From Kiloniellaceae bacterium (GTDB lineage: Bacteria; Pseudomonadota; Alphaproteobacteria; Kiloniellales; J153), in NCBI GenBank assembly GCA_021776055.1, contig JAJFGP010000076.1, positions 1 to 35,050 on the forward strand: a stretch of DNA of 35,050 bases, given 5' to 3'. Made by a program: the position numbers and the translations under genes. Positions 1-8,253 of the stretch are shown in pieces. Each line of letters opens with the position of its first letter. Positions within the stretch are counted from its first letter, which is position 1. The notes under the pieces are model-generated. The model saw only the letters and a list, made by a program, of their open reading frames with translations. It did no database searches and was not told the DNA's origin.

Positions 1-372
1 CCACAACTCGACAGCGCGAGCGGTGTCGCGCGGTACGCCCCGGCCCTGGGAATACATCAGACCCAGGTTGTTCTGCGCGGCCAAAACGCCTTGGTCCGAC
101 GAGCGTTGGTACCACTGCGCGGCCCGGGAATAGTCCCGCTCAACCTCGCCGGCGCCGCTCTCGTAGAGCTTGCCCAGGCTATATTGGGCCAGCGGGTTGC
201 CAGCCGTCGCCAGGGCCTCCCAGATGTCACGCGATTTGGTGAACTGCCCGGCCTGAAAGGCCTGCATGCCGTCACTATAAGTCTGTGCGGCCGCCGGGGC
301 TGGCAGCCAGAGCACGAACAGGCTCAAAAGCCAAATCTGCCAAGCCAGGAAAATCAAACTCTTACAGCGCAA
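1..372 (-). CDS. Sel1/TPR-repeat secreted protein, 3' end outside window
   Basis: Seen: an open frame of 124 codons read leftwards that leaves the window without a stop. The N-terminus has a hydrophobic stretch ending in LPAPAAAQT, a clear Sec signal peptide with cleavage near residue 29. Sel1-type helical repeats follow: one around PLAQYSLGKLYESGAGE and a second around AAQNNLGLMYSQGRGVPRD. Start choice: there is no ATG in frame. A TTG at 372-370 sits about 8 bases after an AGGGG ribosome site and gives a complete signal peptide; a second TTG lies 5 codons further in. Known of the family: Sel1 repeats are alpha-solenoid protein-protein interaction modules, often found in periplasmic or envelope proteins. 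The partner cannot be told from the sequence. A second, shorter Sel1 protein lies at 29666-30151. Confidence 0.8.
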   Translation of the reverse strand, partial: MRCKSLIFLAWQIWLLSLFVLWLPAPAAAQTYSDGMQAFQAGQFTKSRDIWEALATAGNPLAQYSLGKLYESGAGEVERDYSRAAQWYQRSSDQGVLAAQNNLGLMYSQGRGVPRDTARAVELW

Positions 373-506
373 AACCCTACCCCTGCGGCAGTTATGGTCA
401 CGGTGCGTGGCGCCAGCCCCTAAGACAGCAAACCGGCAACCGCTAACTCCCATCCGAGTGTGCCATTTTTCGTGGAAAATCAAAAGAGACGCGGCAAACG
501 CGCGGT

Positions 507-584
507 TGGGGTGGCTGAGGGGACTTGAACCCCCGACCCCCGGTACCACAAACCGGTGCTCTAACCAACTGAGCTACAGCCACC
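507..584 (-). tRNA. tRNA-His (anticodon GTG)
   Basis: The minus strand folds as a full cloverleaf. The acceptor arm is GTGGCTG paired with CAGCCAC. The D-arm is GCTC/GAGC. The anticodon stem is CCGGT/ACCGG around the loop TTGTGGT, which puts GTG at the anticodon. The T-arm has the TTCAAGT loop. The extra 5' G at position -1 (base 584) faces C73 (base 510), the identity pair typical of tRNA-His. The 3' CCA is encoded at 509-507. Confidence 0.97.
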
Positions 585-644
585 ACAAGTCCCCCGACCG
601 GCCCCCCACTCGCCGGTGCGGCGCCCGATCAACACCGCGCCGGA

Positions 645-673
645 GTTAAATCACCCACCCCCCAATGCGTCAA
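645..673 (-). promoter_or_regulatory. Probable sigma-70 promoter of tRNA-His
   Basis: Read on the minus strand, TTGACG (673-668) is followed after exactly 17 bases by TTTAAC (650-645). Transcription would start near 638, about 54 bases before the tRNA 5' end. Spacing and the -35 match are good; the -10 is fair. Confidence 0.5.
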
Positions 674-721
674 GCGCGACTCGGTTGGAGCGCCCGGCTC
701 ATCGGTGCCGATTTTCGATTT

Positions 722-1477
722 CTAGGCCGACGGTGCGACAATCCCTGTTTTTGGGCGCCCACGGGGTGACCCTCGCCACGAGTTCCGCTTCGATCTCCAC
801 GTCTTCAGGAAAGCGGCCAACTGAAGCAGGGTAATGAACGCAACGAGACTGGCAAATGGTATTTGCGCCCAATTCGGGTCAGGCAAGTTGCGGTGGAAGT
901 CCTGAAAGTGGAGATATAAGAAGTACGCCGTGTGAATGACGATCAGCATCCATAACACATAGGCGCTTTGTTGCAGGAATTTCCAGACTGACCCGCTAAG
1001 TAACCGCTGGCTCCAATTGTTGGAAGCAAGTGCGAGGACCGCGCCGTAGATCAAGCCGACAATGCCAATGACGTTCGCCAATCCGAATCCGTGCTGGAGC
1101 ATGACGTAGGCGCCTGTCAGGGGATGTAGCTCGTATCCGAACAGACGGATCAGATCCCACTCAACCCATCCCGCTAGAATGATGACGGTATGCCCAAACG
1201 CGAGCGCGACGCCGTATATTCCCAGCTCGCGCCGCCACGGCAAGGCGGCCCGGAAAGGCGCCAACAGACGGGCCAGCGGTCCGATAGCCATGGAAAGCGC
1301 GATCATGACCACACTCATGTCTCCAACGGCCCGGTTCCAACGATGCATCGCCGACCAGTCGGCGCGCGATTCAATGAAAGCATATGTGCCGAGGCCGGCG
1401 ACGAGCAGCACGACGAGGTGTCGAATCCTCCACTCAAAGATCAAACGGCTCGAAAGACTACCCCGATTTTCTGTCAT
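722..1477 (-). CDS. Ferric reductase-like transmembrane protein (MsrQ/YedZ-like)
   Basis: A 251-residue integral membrane protein with about six hydrophobic segments. Seen: the RRxLG-type motif WRRELGIYG (residues 81-89) directly before a helix containing His96, then His129, and a late helix with His182 and His190 (WMLIVIHTAYFLYLH). Known of the family: ferric-reductase-like domains (PF01794) hold b-type haems between helices through such histidines and pass electrons across the membrane; MsrQ does this for the periplasmic methionine-sulfoxide reductase MsrP. No msrP-like gene is visible nearby and no flavin domain is attached, so the partner is unknown. The start at 1477 is chosen because AGGGA lies a few bases upstream and the hydrophobic region follows; a longer in-frame reading to 1585 adds 36 residues of unlikely sequence. 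The tail after residue 228 is basic. Confidence 0.8.
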   Translation of the reverse strand: MTENRGSLSSRLIFEWRIRHLVVLLVAGLGTYAFIESRADWSAMHRWNRAVGDMSVVMIALSMAIGPLARLLAPFRAALPWRRELGIYGVALAFGHTVIILAGWVEWDLIRLFGYELHPLTGAYVMLQHGFGLANVIGIVGLIYGAVLALASNNWSQRLLSGSVWKFLQQSAYVLWMLIVIHTAYFLYLHFQDFHRNLPDPNWAQIPFASLVAFITLLQLAAFLKTWRSKRNSWRGSPRGRPKTGIVAPSA

Positions 1478-1698
1478 GTTGTTCCCTGTCCCCCGTATCC
1501 AAGAAGAGCAACTCGGAGCAGATTTTGGCCCCAGGCCGCTGCGATTATGCAGCCAAATAGGGCGACTCTGTGGCCGCTGTCCCATGTTGTCCGTTCGCTG
1601 AGGGACAATTTCGGGGCAAATGAGTGGCTGGATTGCCCTTTACCCGGCTTTGCGTATCAGGGGATACCGTTCCTGCGGATTAGAGAACGGAGCCGACC

Positions 1699-3627
1699 CT
1701 ACCAGCCTCCACCACCACCGCCGCCGCCGCCGCCGCCCGATGAGCCGCCGCCGCCGGAGCCGCTGCTGGAGCCGGGCGCCGTGGAGGCTGAGGCTACGGC
1801 GCCGGAGAGGCCGCCCAGGCTGGAGCTGAGGTCGCCGATTCCACCCTGCCCGCCGCGGCCGGAGTACCAGCGTGGGCTGTAGTGGTGCCCTGAACGGCTT
1901 GTTCCGACGCCGGCGTCGGCGAGCACATCCGCGAACTGTTCGCTCCAGTTTTGTTCCACACCGAGGGCCAGGGCATAGGGCAGGAAACGCTCGAATAACT
2001 CCGGTGTACGCTCCGGCGGGTTCAGGAGGTTCATGCGGTCTTTTTCGGCGACCGAGAGATAGTCGGCGAAGCCAGCAATCTGATCCATGATTCGCCGGCC
2101 AAGCAGGGTCGGCGATTTTAGCAGGTGGTAGAAAAGAATGTTGAGAAACTGAACGGCCACCAGCAGGAGCGCCGCCTCGACCGACGCCGCCGCGGCAAGG
2201 GCAGCAAGACCGAACACCTCACCGCCGAAGAAGGGTATGGCAAATAGTGTCGTGGCAATTGCCGTCGGTAGGCCGCGACCGCCGCTGGTCAGAGCGGTTT
2301 GCCAACGGCGCCAGACCCGACGGCCGATGAAATAAATAGCGCTGGTCCAGACGCTGAGCCAAAGGCAGAGGAAAAACGCGAAAAACGGATCTCTGCTCGC
2401 AGCCGCAAGAGCAAAGACCACGATGACCGACAACGCCAGACCAGGGTAGAAGTAACGCCCGTTTCGCACGAAGTAGAGTTTCTCGAATTCGGTGCGCAGC
2501 CATTCCTGCAACACCTTCTTGGCGGATTGCAGTGTCTTGTGATTGGCTTGCTTCAATTCGATCTTCTCGCGGCCGCCGGAGAAGAGCTTGCGGGCAATGG
2601 CCCGCTCGCCCGGCGACAGGTCGGCATCGTCGCCGGTCCGTTCGAGCGTGTAGGTCTTGTCCTCGTCCTCTTTGATCGTGAGATACCCCTTCACGGCCAG
2701 GCTGACCGTGGCGGCCGCAAACACCTTGTCGTCGTAGTCCATGCGGCTGATATAGCGCACGGCCGCCGGCGAGAACCCCTTTGGCGGACTGTAGTGCGGC
2801 ACGATGGTCCCGGTCGTAGGATCGCGGCCAGCTATGACCCAGACGACGATGTAGTAGAGGGCCAACAAGGCGAAACCAAGAATCCCGACGATCAATAAGC
2901 GGTAGTCGGCCAGGAGGTAGGCCGCCTTTTCGGCGCCGCTGGGCCGAGCAATGAATCCCGCTGGCCAGGAAACCGCGATGGTCAGACCCTGGCGGGGTTC
3001 AAGCGGGCGGGTGGTCTTGACGGTGATCCCGCCATCGTCATTGAGGACGGCGTTAGCGTCGCTATTCTTCTCGCCCTGATAGCCGGTGTAGACCGCCTGC
3101 TCGAAGATGCGGGCGCCGTCCGGCAAGTGAACGCGCGCGCGGGCGCGCAGGATCTCGAAGGCCCAACCGTTGCCGGTCACGTTCCAATAAAGTTCGTCCC
3201 GGCCCTCGAAAAAGCCGAGCTGACGGTCGGTGCGGTAGGTGATCTCATAAACGTGGCGGCCTATCGGGATGATGACATCTTCCTCACCAATAAAAAGCCG
3301 GACGCCGTTGTCCTGACGCACGGTGTGATAAGGCTCCGAGTGGCCGTCGCGGCGAACCTTGTCGACCTCGAAGCCGACCCGGACACGCCGCCCCGAGGCA
3401 TCGCGGTAATCGGTTGGGAAATCGCGGTAAATACCGCGCTTGATCTGCTGCTGGGCGCTATCGACGGTGATCGTCTCGACAACCCGCAGACTAGCGTCGG
3501 CTAGGACCCAGATTTCGCTGTCGAACGCGACAATGCGTTCTTCGGCCAGCGCCGGACCGGCCGCAAAGAAAAGCGCCGACAGGAACCCGGCGCGGCAAAA
3601 CCGAAGATAGGGTGCAAGGCCTCTCAT
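1699..3627 (-). CDS. DUF2207 membrane protein with poly-glycine tail
   Basis: A 642-residue protein. Seen: a signal peptide (MRGLAPYLRF...PALAEE), a large extracytoplasmic beta-rich N-terminal half (about residues 30-250) typical of DUF2207, a membrane segment around residues 255-280, a cytoplasmic region, a pair of hydrophobic segments around residues 395-440 and further ones near 460-510, and a C-terminal tail of serine and glycine that ends in eleven glycines and a tryptophan. Known of the family: DUF2207 proteins (for example YciQ) are often coded beside LemA, as here; the molecular function is not established. The start at 3627 lies 4 bases after the lemA stop, so the two genes are probably translated from one message. 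The glycine tail is coded by a CCG/CCA-type trinucleotide run near 1705-1740 (plus strand), a possible slippage site. Confidence 0.85.
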   Translation of the reverse strand: MRGLAPYLRFCRAGFLSALFFAAGPALAEERIVAFDSEIWVLADASLRVVETITVDSAQQQIKRGIYRDFPTDYRDASGRRVRVGFEVDKVRRDGHSEPYHTVRQDNGVRLFIGEEDVIIPIGRHVYEITYRTDRQLGFFEGRDELYWNVTGNGWAFEILRARARVHLPDGARIFEQAVYTGYQGEKNSDANAVLNDDGGITVKTTRPLEPRQGLTIAVSWPAGFIARPSGAEKAAYLLADYRLLIVGILGFALLALYYIVVWVIAGRDPTTGTIVPHYSPPKGFSPAAVRYISRMDYDDKVFAAATVSLAVKGYLTIKEDEDKTYTLERTGDDADLSPGERAIARKLFSGGREKIELKQANHKTLQSAKKVLQEWLRTEFEKLYFVRNGRYFYPGLALSVIVVFALAAASRDPFFAFFLCLWLSVWTSAIYFIGRRVWRRWQTALTSGGRGLPTAIATTLFAIPFFGGEVFGLAALAAAASVEAALLLVAVQFLNILFYHLLKSPTLLGRRIMDQIAGFADYLSVAEKDRMNLLNPPERTPELFERFLPYALALGVEQNWSEQFADVLADAGVGTSRSGHHYSPRWYSGRGGQGGIGDLSSSLGGLSGAVASASTAPGSSSGSGGGGSSGGGGGGGGGGGW

Positions 3628-3631
3628 GGCC

Positions 3632-4198
3632 CTAATCGAAATCCACCTTAACCGGCTGTCGAGCGGTGGCATCGGCCTCATCGATCTCGAAGAACTCGGC
3701 CTTGATGAAGTGGAAGGCGTTGGCCACCAGATTACTGGGAAACTGGCCGATCAGCGTGTTGTTGTCGCGCACCGAGCCGTTGTAGTAGCGCCGGGCTGCT
3801 TGAATCTTGTCTTCGACCTCGGCGAGGTCGCCCTGCAGACCGAGGAAGTTCTCGTTGGCCTTGAGATCCGGATAACCTTCGGCAATCGCAAAGAGAGATT
3901 TGAGCGCCCCGCTCAGGATGTTCTCGCTTTCGGCCTGGGCATGCGGGCTGCCCTGATTGGCTAAGGCGTCCGAGCGCGCCTGAACGACCTTCTCCAGAGT
4001 TCCCGCCTCGTGCTTAGCATAACCCTTGACCGTTTCCACCAAGTTGGGGATCAGGTTGTAGCGCCGCTTCATCTGCACGTCGATGTCGCTCCAAGCCTCG
4101 CTGACCTTCACGCGCAACCGCACCAGGCTGTTGTAGGCGTAGATGACATAGAAGACGGCGACCGCAGCAAGGCCGAGCAATACGTAAAGAAAAGTCAT
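3632..4198 (-). CDS. lemA: LemA family protein
   Basis: A 188-residue protein, the usual LemA length. Seen: an N-terminal membrane anchor (residues 2-24), then YNSLVRLRVKVSEAWSDIDVQMKRRYNLIPNLVETVKGYAKHE written in the family's typical order: a short YN segment, the WSDIDVQ/RRYNLIPNLV core, and a long helical bundle ending in the conserved NxFHFIKAEFFEI stretch. Known of the family: LemA proteins are small membrane-anchored coiled helical proteins with an extracytoplasmic or cytoplasmic bundle; the role is unclear. It is the first gene of a two-gene unit with the DUF2207 protein, a common pairing. A TTGACG hexamer at 4255-4250 (minus strand) lies upstream, but no convincing -10 goes with it. 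Confidence 0.95.
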   Translation of the reverse strand: MTFLYVLLGLAAVAVFYVIYAYNSLVRLRVKVSEAWSDIDVQMKRRYNLIPNLVETVKGYAKHEAGTLEKVVQARSDALANQGSPHAQAESENILSGALKSLFAIAEGYPDLKANENFLGLQGDLAEVEDKIQAARRYYNGSVRDNNTLIGQFPSNLVANAFHFIKAEFFEIDEADATARQPVKVDFD

Positions 4199-4285
4199 GC
4201 GCTCACCCCCGGACGCGGAAATATAAGGCCTAGAACCTAATCTTTAAGCCGTCAACGCTTCGTTATACCCGCCCTTGCCTCGGTT

Positions 4286-4945
4286 TCAAGTCTGGCGGGC
4301 CCAGGTCGCATGAAGCCATCTTGTAAGGTCTATCGCGAGCGTCGTCTTCAGTGTCGTGTGCAAATCGGGGTTCTTGCTCATGAAATCCTGTAGTTTCGAT
4401 TTGGGCCACGAGACGTAGCGTGTCGGTTCAAGCGAAACGATATTGGCCGGTGCCATCTCTTCCGTGATGTAGCTTATGCTGCCGATGAACTGGCCGGGGC
4501 CTAATTCGGTGACGTTTTTACCATCAATCTCCGCGCAGGCTCTTCCGGAATAGATGACCATCAGCCGGTCCAACGGTTTGCCGCGCGCCACGAAACACTC
4601 GCCCGCTTCGGCGTTTTCCCAGGTTGCCAGCTTGAGTATCTTGATCATCTCGCGCGGCCGCATGGTCCGGAACACGAGTTCGCACAGCCGCTCTTCTTCC
4701 TCGCTCAATTTTACTGGGCGACGTTCCAACAGTAACCGAACGATCCAGAAAACATTCAACGCGGTAAACGCCAAATTCCAGTAAATAGGCGTCAAGAGCG
4801 GCTCAGGGCGAAAATAGAAATAGGGAACGAGACACACCGCAGCGACCACGGTGAGAATTCGAAGCCACAAAATGTCGCGCACCATGAATGCTAAGAGGTA
4901 CAACACGTTCGCCGCGTGGATCAGGAGTTCGAATTGAAAACTCAT
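4286..4945 (-). CDS. Popeye-domain membrane protein (cyclic-nucleotide-binding-like)
   Basis: A 219-residue protein. Seen: three closely spaced hydrophobic segments (about residues 7-22, 28-45, 53-74), then a charged linker (RRPVKLSEEEERL) and a soluble domain (95-205) with the fold pattern of a cyclic-nucleotide-binding beta barrel: FVARGKPLDRLMVIYSG, then ELGPGQFIGSISYI. This three-helix plus barrel plan is that of Popeye proteins (POPDC), known in animals as cAMP-binding membrane proteins, with bacterial homologues. The usual CAP-type phosphate-binding cassette (GE...R..A) is not present, as expected for Popeye proteins. GGAGA lies 7 bases before the ATG. It stands alone, divergent from the aminotransferase at 5068. 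The ligand cannot be read from the sequence. Confidence 0.75.
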   Translation of the reverse strand: MSFQFELLIHAANVLYLLAFMVRDILWLRILTVVAAVCLVPYFYFRPEPLLTPIYWNLAFTALNVFWIVRLLLERRPVKLSEEEERLCELVFRTMRPREMIKILKLATWENAEAGECFVARGKPLDRLMVIYSGRACAEIDGKNVTELGPGQFIGSISYITEEMAPANIVSLEPTRYVSWPKSKLQDFMSKNPDLHTTLKTTLAIDLTRWLHATWARQT

Positions 4946-5067
4946 GACAGTTCTCCGATGTGGCCTACAGGCGCCTTTTATCTTTCATCATTGAGTATGG
5001 CGAGTATCTCGCCCAGCACCATCCCAATAGCTTGCGGCGCCGACGGTGCACCGCGTAGGCTTGCGGT

Positions 5068-6249
5068 ATGCTACATCCCAACGACGCCATTAAACGGATC
5101 GGCACCGAGAGTGCCTTCGAGGTGCTCGCGCGCGCCAAACACCTGGAGTTGCAGCAACGCTCCATCATCAATCTCGGCATCGGCCAACCTGATTTTCCGA
5201 CCCCGGAGCATATTGTCGAGGCGGCCGTAAAGGCGCTGCGCGACGGGCACCATGGCTACACCCCGGCCAACGGCATTCCGGCGTTACGCGAAGCAGTGGC
5301 CGCGGATGTGCACCAGCGCCTGGATGTGGAGGTCGACCCGGACCGGGTGCTGATCGTCCCCGGCGGCAAGGTGACCATGTTCTTTGCCGTTCTCATGTTC
5401 GGTCAGCCGGGGGCGGAGATCATCTATCCGGATCCCGGCTTTCCGATCTATGGCTCGATCATTGATTTCAGCGGGGCCAAAGGCGTTCCCGTCCCGCTTT
5501 TGGAGCGCAACGGATTTGGCTTCTCCGCCGAGGATGTGCTCTCGCGCATCACCCCGGCCACCCGACTGATTATTCTCAACAGTCCGGCCAACCCCACCGG
5601 CGGGGTCAGCGAGCGTGCCGAAGTGGACAAACTGGTCGCTGGCCTGCAACGGCATCCCGATGTGGCGATCCTATCGGACGAGATTTATGGGCAGATGCTT
5701 TACGACGGGCGCGCGCACGTCAGCCTGCTGCAGTACCCGGAACTCCGCGAGCGCCTGATTCTGCTGGACGGCTGGAGCAAGACCTACGCCATGACCGGCT
5801 GGCGGCTGGGGTATGCGATCTGGCCCGAGGCGCTGATCGAGGCCGCCACGCGCCTGGCCATCAACAGTCATTCGTGTGTCAACGCCGCGGCGCAGTACGC
5901 CGGTATTGCCGCCCTGACCGGTTCGCAAAAACCGGTCGCCGAGATGGTCGCTGCCTTTGCCGAACGTCGGCGGGTGATAGTCGACGAACTGAACGCTATT
6001 CCCGGCCTGTCGTGTGTCGAACCCGGTGGCGCGTTCTATGCCTTTCCCAACGTTAGCAAGGTGGGGCTTTCCGCCAAGGAACTGGAGATCGGTCTGCTTG
6101 AAGAAGCCGGCGTGGCGACAATCGCCGGCACCAGCTTCGGAGCGCATGGTGAAGGCTATTTACGCCTGTCCTACGCCAATTCGATTGAGAACATTCGGGA
6201 GGCCACGGCGCGCATCCGCACGTGGCTTGAGACGCGCCTGACTGCCTGA
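5068..6249 (+). CDS. PLP-dependent aminotransferase, class I/II
   Basis: A 393-residue fold-type I aminotransferase of normal length. Seen: NLGIGQPDFPTP near the N-terminus, the YTPANGIPALREA segment, the NPTGG loop (Asn175), Asp204 and Tyr207 (LSDEIYG), the PLP lysine at Lys238 in GWSKTYAMTGWRLGY, and the LRLSYA segment near the C-terminus with the carboxylate-binding arginine. These are the marks of the aspartate/aromatic aminotransferase subgroup; the exact amino-acid substrate is not decided by the sequence. The gene stands alone, 213 bases before glnB, with the glnB promoter between them, so it is probably a separate transcription unit. The ribosome site is weak (TAGG about 9 bases before the ATG). 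Confidence 0.92.
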   Translation: MLHPNDAIKRIGTESAFEVLARAKHLELQQRSIINLGIGQPDFPTPEHIVEAAVKALRDGHHGYTPANGIPALREAVAADVHQRLDVEVDPDRVLIVPGGKVTMFFAVLMFGQPGAEIIYPDPGFPIYGSIIDFSGAKGVPVPLLERNGFGFSAEDVLSRITPATRLIILNSPANPTGGVSERAEVDKLVAGLQRHPDVAILSDEIYGQMLYDGRAHVSLLQYPELRERLILLDGWSKTYAMTGWRLGYAIWPEALIEAATRLAINSHSCVNAAAQYAGIAALTGSQKPVAEMVAAFAERRRVIVDELNAIPGLSCVEPGGAFYAFPNVSKVGLSAKELEIGLLEEAGVATIAGTSFGAHGEGYLRLSYANSIENIREATARIRTWLETRLTA

Positions 6250-6260
6250 GCTATGAGCAA

Positions 6261-6281
6261 TGCGCCTATTTTTTAGGCACA
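6261..6281. repeat. Inverted repeat upstream of glnB (TGCGCCTA / TAGGCACA)
   Basis: Arms 6261-6268 and 6274-6281 match at 7 of 8 positions and are separated by five Ts. It lies about 110 bases upstream of the sigma-54 promoter, at enhancer distance. It carries the TGC...GCA edges of NtrC sites, but the half-sites are spaced differently from the textbook site. It is not followed by a T-run on either strand, so it is not a standard terminator of the aminotransferase gene. Confidence 0.4.
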
Positions 6282-6318
6282 ACACCAATGAACCACCCGA
6301 CAGCCTTTGGCGCCAACC

Positions 6319-6341
6319 ATTGAAATTGGCTGTATTTCAAT
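6319..6341. repeat. Perfect 8-bp inverted repeat, ATTGAAAT-N7-ATTTCAAT
   Basis: Arms 6319-6326 and 6334-6341 are exact reverse complements with a 7-base spacer. It is centred about 45 bases upstream of the -24 element of the glnB promoter, so it is placed like a regulator-binding site. The protein that binds it is unknown. Confidence 0.45.
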
Positions 6342-6348
6342 AGGTTGA

Positions 6349-6801
<453 letters not shown>

Positions 6802-6843
6802 CCCCAAGAATCAATCAAAGCATCGAGAACGGGAAACGCACTC

Positions 6844-8253
6844 ATGTCCGATTCAAAGAAAATCTTCGAGATGATTAAGGAACACGACGTCAAGTACGTC
6901 GATTACCGGTTCACCGACCCACGCGGCAAATGGCAGCACCTGGCCATGCATGTCAGCGCCGTGGACGAAGACGCCTTGACCGAAGGCATCATGTTCGATG
7001 GCTCGTCGATTGCCGGCTGGAAGGCGATCAACGAGTCCGACATGACCCTGGTGCCGGACCTGTCCACCGCCGTCATGGATCCTTTCGCGGCACAACCGTT
7101 GCTGATCCTCTTCTGCGACATCGCTGAACCCTCCACCGGACAGCCCTACGACCGCGATCCCCGTTCGACCGCGCTTAAGGCCGAGGCTTATCTGAAATCT
7201 ACCGGTATCGGCGACACCGCGGTCGTCGGGCCCGAGGCGGAATTCTTCGTCTTCGACGATGTGCGCTTCAAGGTGGAGATGAACGACTGCTTCTTCCGCT
7301 TCTCATCGGAGGAAGGGCCGTATATGTCCGGCGAGCACTTCGATGAAGGCAACGTCGGTCACCGCCCGCCCATGAAGGGCGGCTATTTCCCGGTGGCACC
7401 GGTCGATACCGGCGGCGATCTGCGCGCCGAGATGGTCACCGTCATGGACGAGATGGGCCTGACCGTCGAGAAGCATCACCACGAGGTCGCCCCGTCACAG
7501 CACGAGTTGGGCATCAAGTTCGACACCCTGGTACGCACCGCCGACAACATGCAGATCTACAAGTACGTGGTGCATAACGTGGCGCACACCTATGGCAAGA
7601 CCGCCACCTTCATGCCCAAGCCGGTCTTCGGCGACAACGGCTCGGGCATGCATGTGCATCAGTCGATCTGGAAGGGCGGCAAGCCGGTCTTTGCCGGCGA
7701 CGGCTATGCCGGCCTGTCGGAGACGGCGCTCTTTTACATCGGTGGCATCATCAAGCACGCCCGCGCCCTGAACGCCTTCACCAACCCCTCGACCAACAGC
7801 TACAAGCGGCTGGTGCCGGGCTACGAGGCGCCGGTGCTGCTCGCCTATTCCGGCCGCAACCGCTCCGCCTCGTGCCGCATTCCCTACGGCGCCGGGCCGA
7901 AGGCCAAGCGGGTCGAGGTGCGGTTCCCGGACGCGGCGGCAAATCCGTACTTAGCATTCTCGGCCATGCTCATGGCCGGCATCGACGGCATCAAGAACAA
8001 GATCCATCCGGGCGACCCGATGGACAAGAATCTCTACGACCTGCCGCCGGAAGAGTTGCATGATGTGCCGACGGTGTGCGGCTCACTGCGCCAGGCGGCG
8101 GAATCTCTGGCCGATGACTACGAGTTCCTGCTGGCCGGCGACGTCTTCACCAAAGACCAGATCGACGCCTATCTGGAGCTGAAGTGGGAGGAGATACTGC
8201 GCTACGAAACGGCCCCGCACCCGATCGAGTTCCAGATGTATTACAGCGTCTAG
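6844..8253 (+). CDS. glnA: Glutamine synthetase, type I
   Basis: A 469-residue type I glutamine synthetase, the standard length. It makes glutamine from glutamate, ammonia and ATP in the cytosol as a dodecamer. Seen: FDGSSIAGW (51-59), the metal-binding EAEFFVFDD (131-139), the ATP region [16 protein letters not shown] (259-274), the glutamate-flap [17 protein letters not shown] (314-330), and the adenylylation tyrosine Tyr398 in NLYDLPPEE, so it is expected to be regulated by GlnE. It follows glnB by 42 bases. Its stop codon overlaps by 4 bases the stop of the convergent oxygenase gene on the other strand. No hairpin terminator is visible at the overlap. Confidence 0.99.
   Translation: MSDSKKIFEMIKEHDVKYVDYRFTDPRGKWQHLAMHVSAVDEDALTEGIMFDGSSIAGWKAINESDMTLVPDLSTAVMDPFAAQPLLILFCDIAEPSTGQPYDRDPRSTALKAEAYLKSTGIGDTAVVGPEAEFFVFDDVRFKVEMNDCFFRFSSEEGPYMSGEHFDEGNVGHRPPMKGGYFPVAPVDTGGDLRAEMVTVMDEMGLTVEKHHHEVAPSQHELGIKFDTLVRTADNMQIYKYVVHNVAHTYGKTATFMPKPVFGDNGSGMHVHQSIWKGGKPVFAGDGYAGLSETALFYIGGIIKHARALNAFTNPSTNSYKRLVPGYEAPVLLAYSGRNRSASCRIPYGAGPKAKRVEVRFPDAAANPYLAFSAMLMAGIDGIKNKIHPGDPMDKNLYDLPPEELHDVPTVCGSLRQAAESLADDYEFLLAGDVFTKDQIDAYLELKWEEILRYETAPHPIEFQMYYSV

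Noticed and set aside
1190-1882. Plus-strand open frame with a proline-rich stretch
   Set aside because: The prolines are the antisense of the poly-glycine tail of the DUF2207 gene; no start signal or domain supports it.
4221-4255. lemA promoter from TTGACG at 4255-4250
   Set aside because: The -10 at proper spacing reads TAGGCC, and the better TTATAT lies 23 bases away, too far.
6261-6281. Terminator of the aminotransferase gene
   Set aside because: The stem is short, the Ts are in the loop and no T-run follows the stem.
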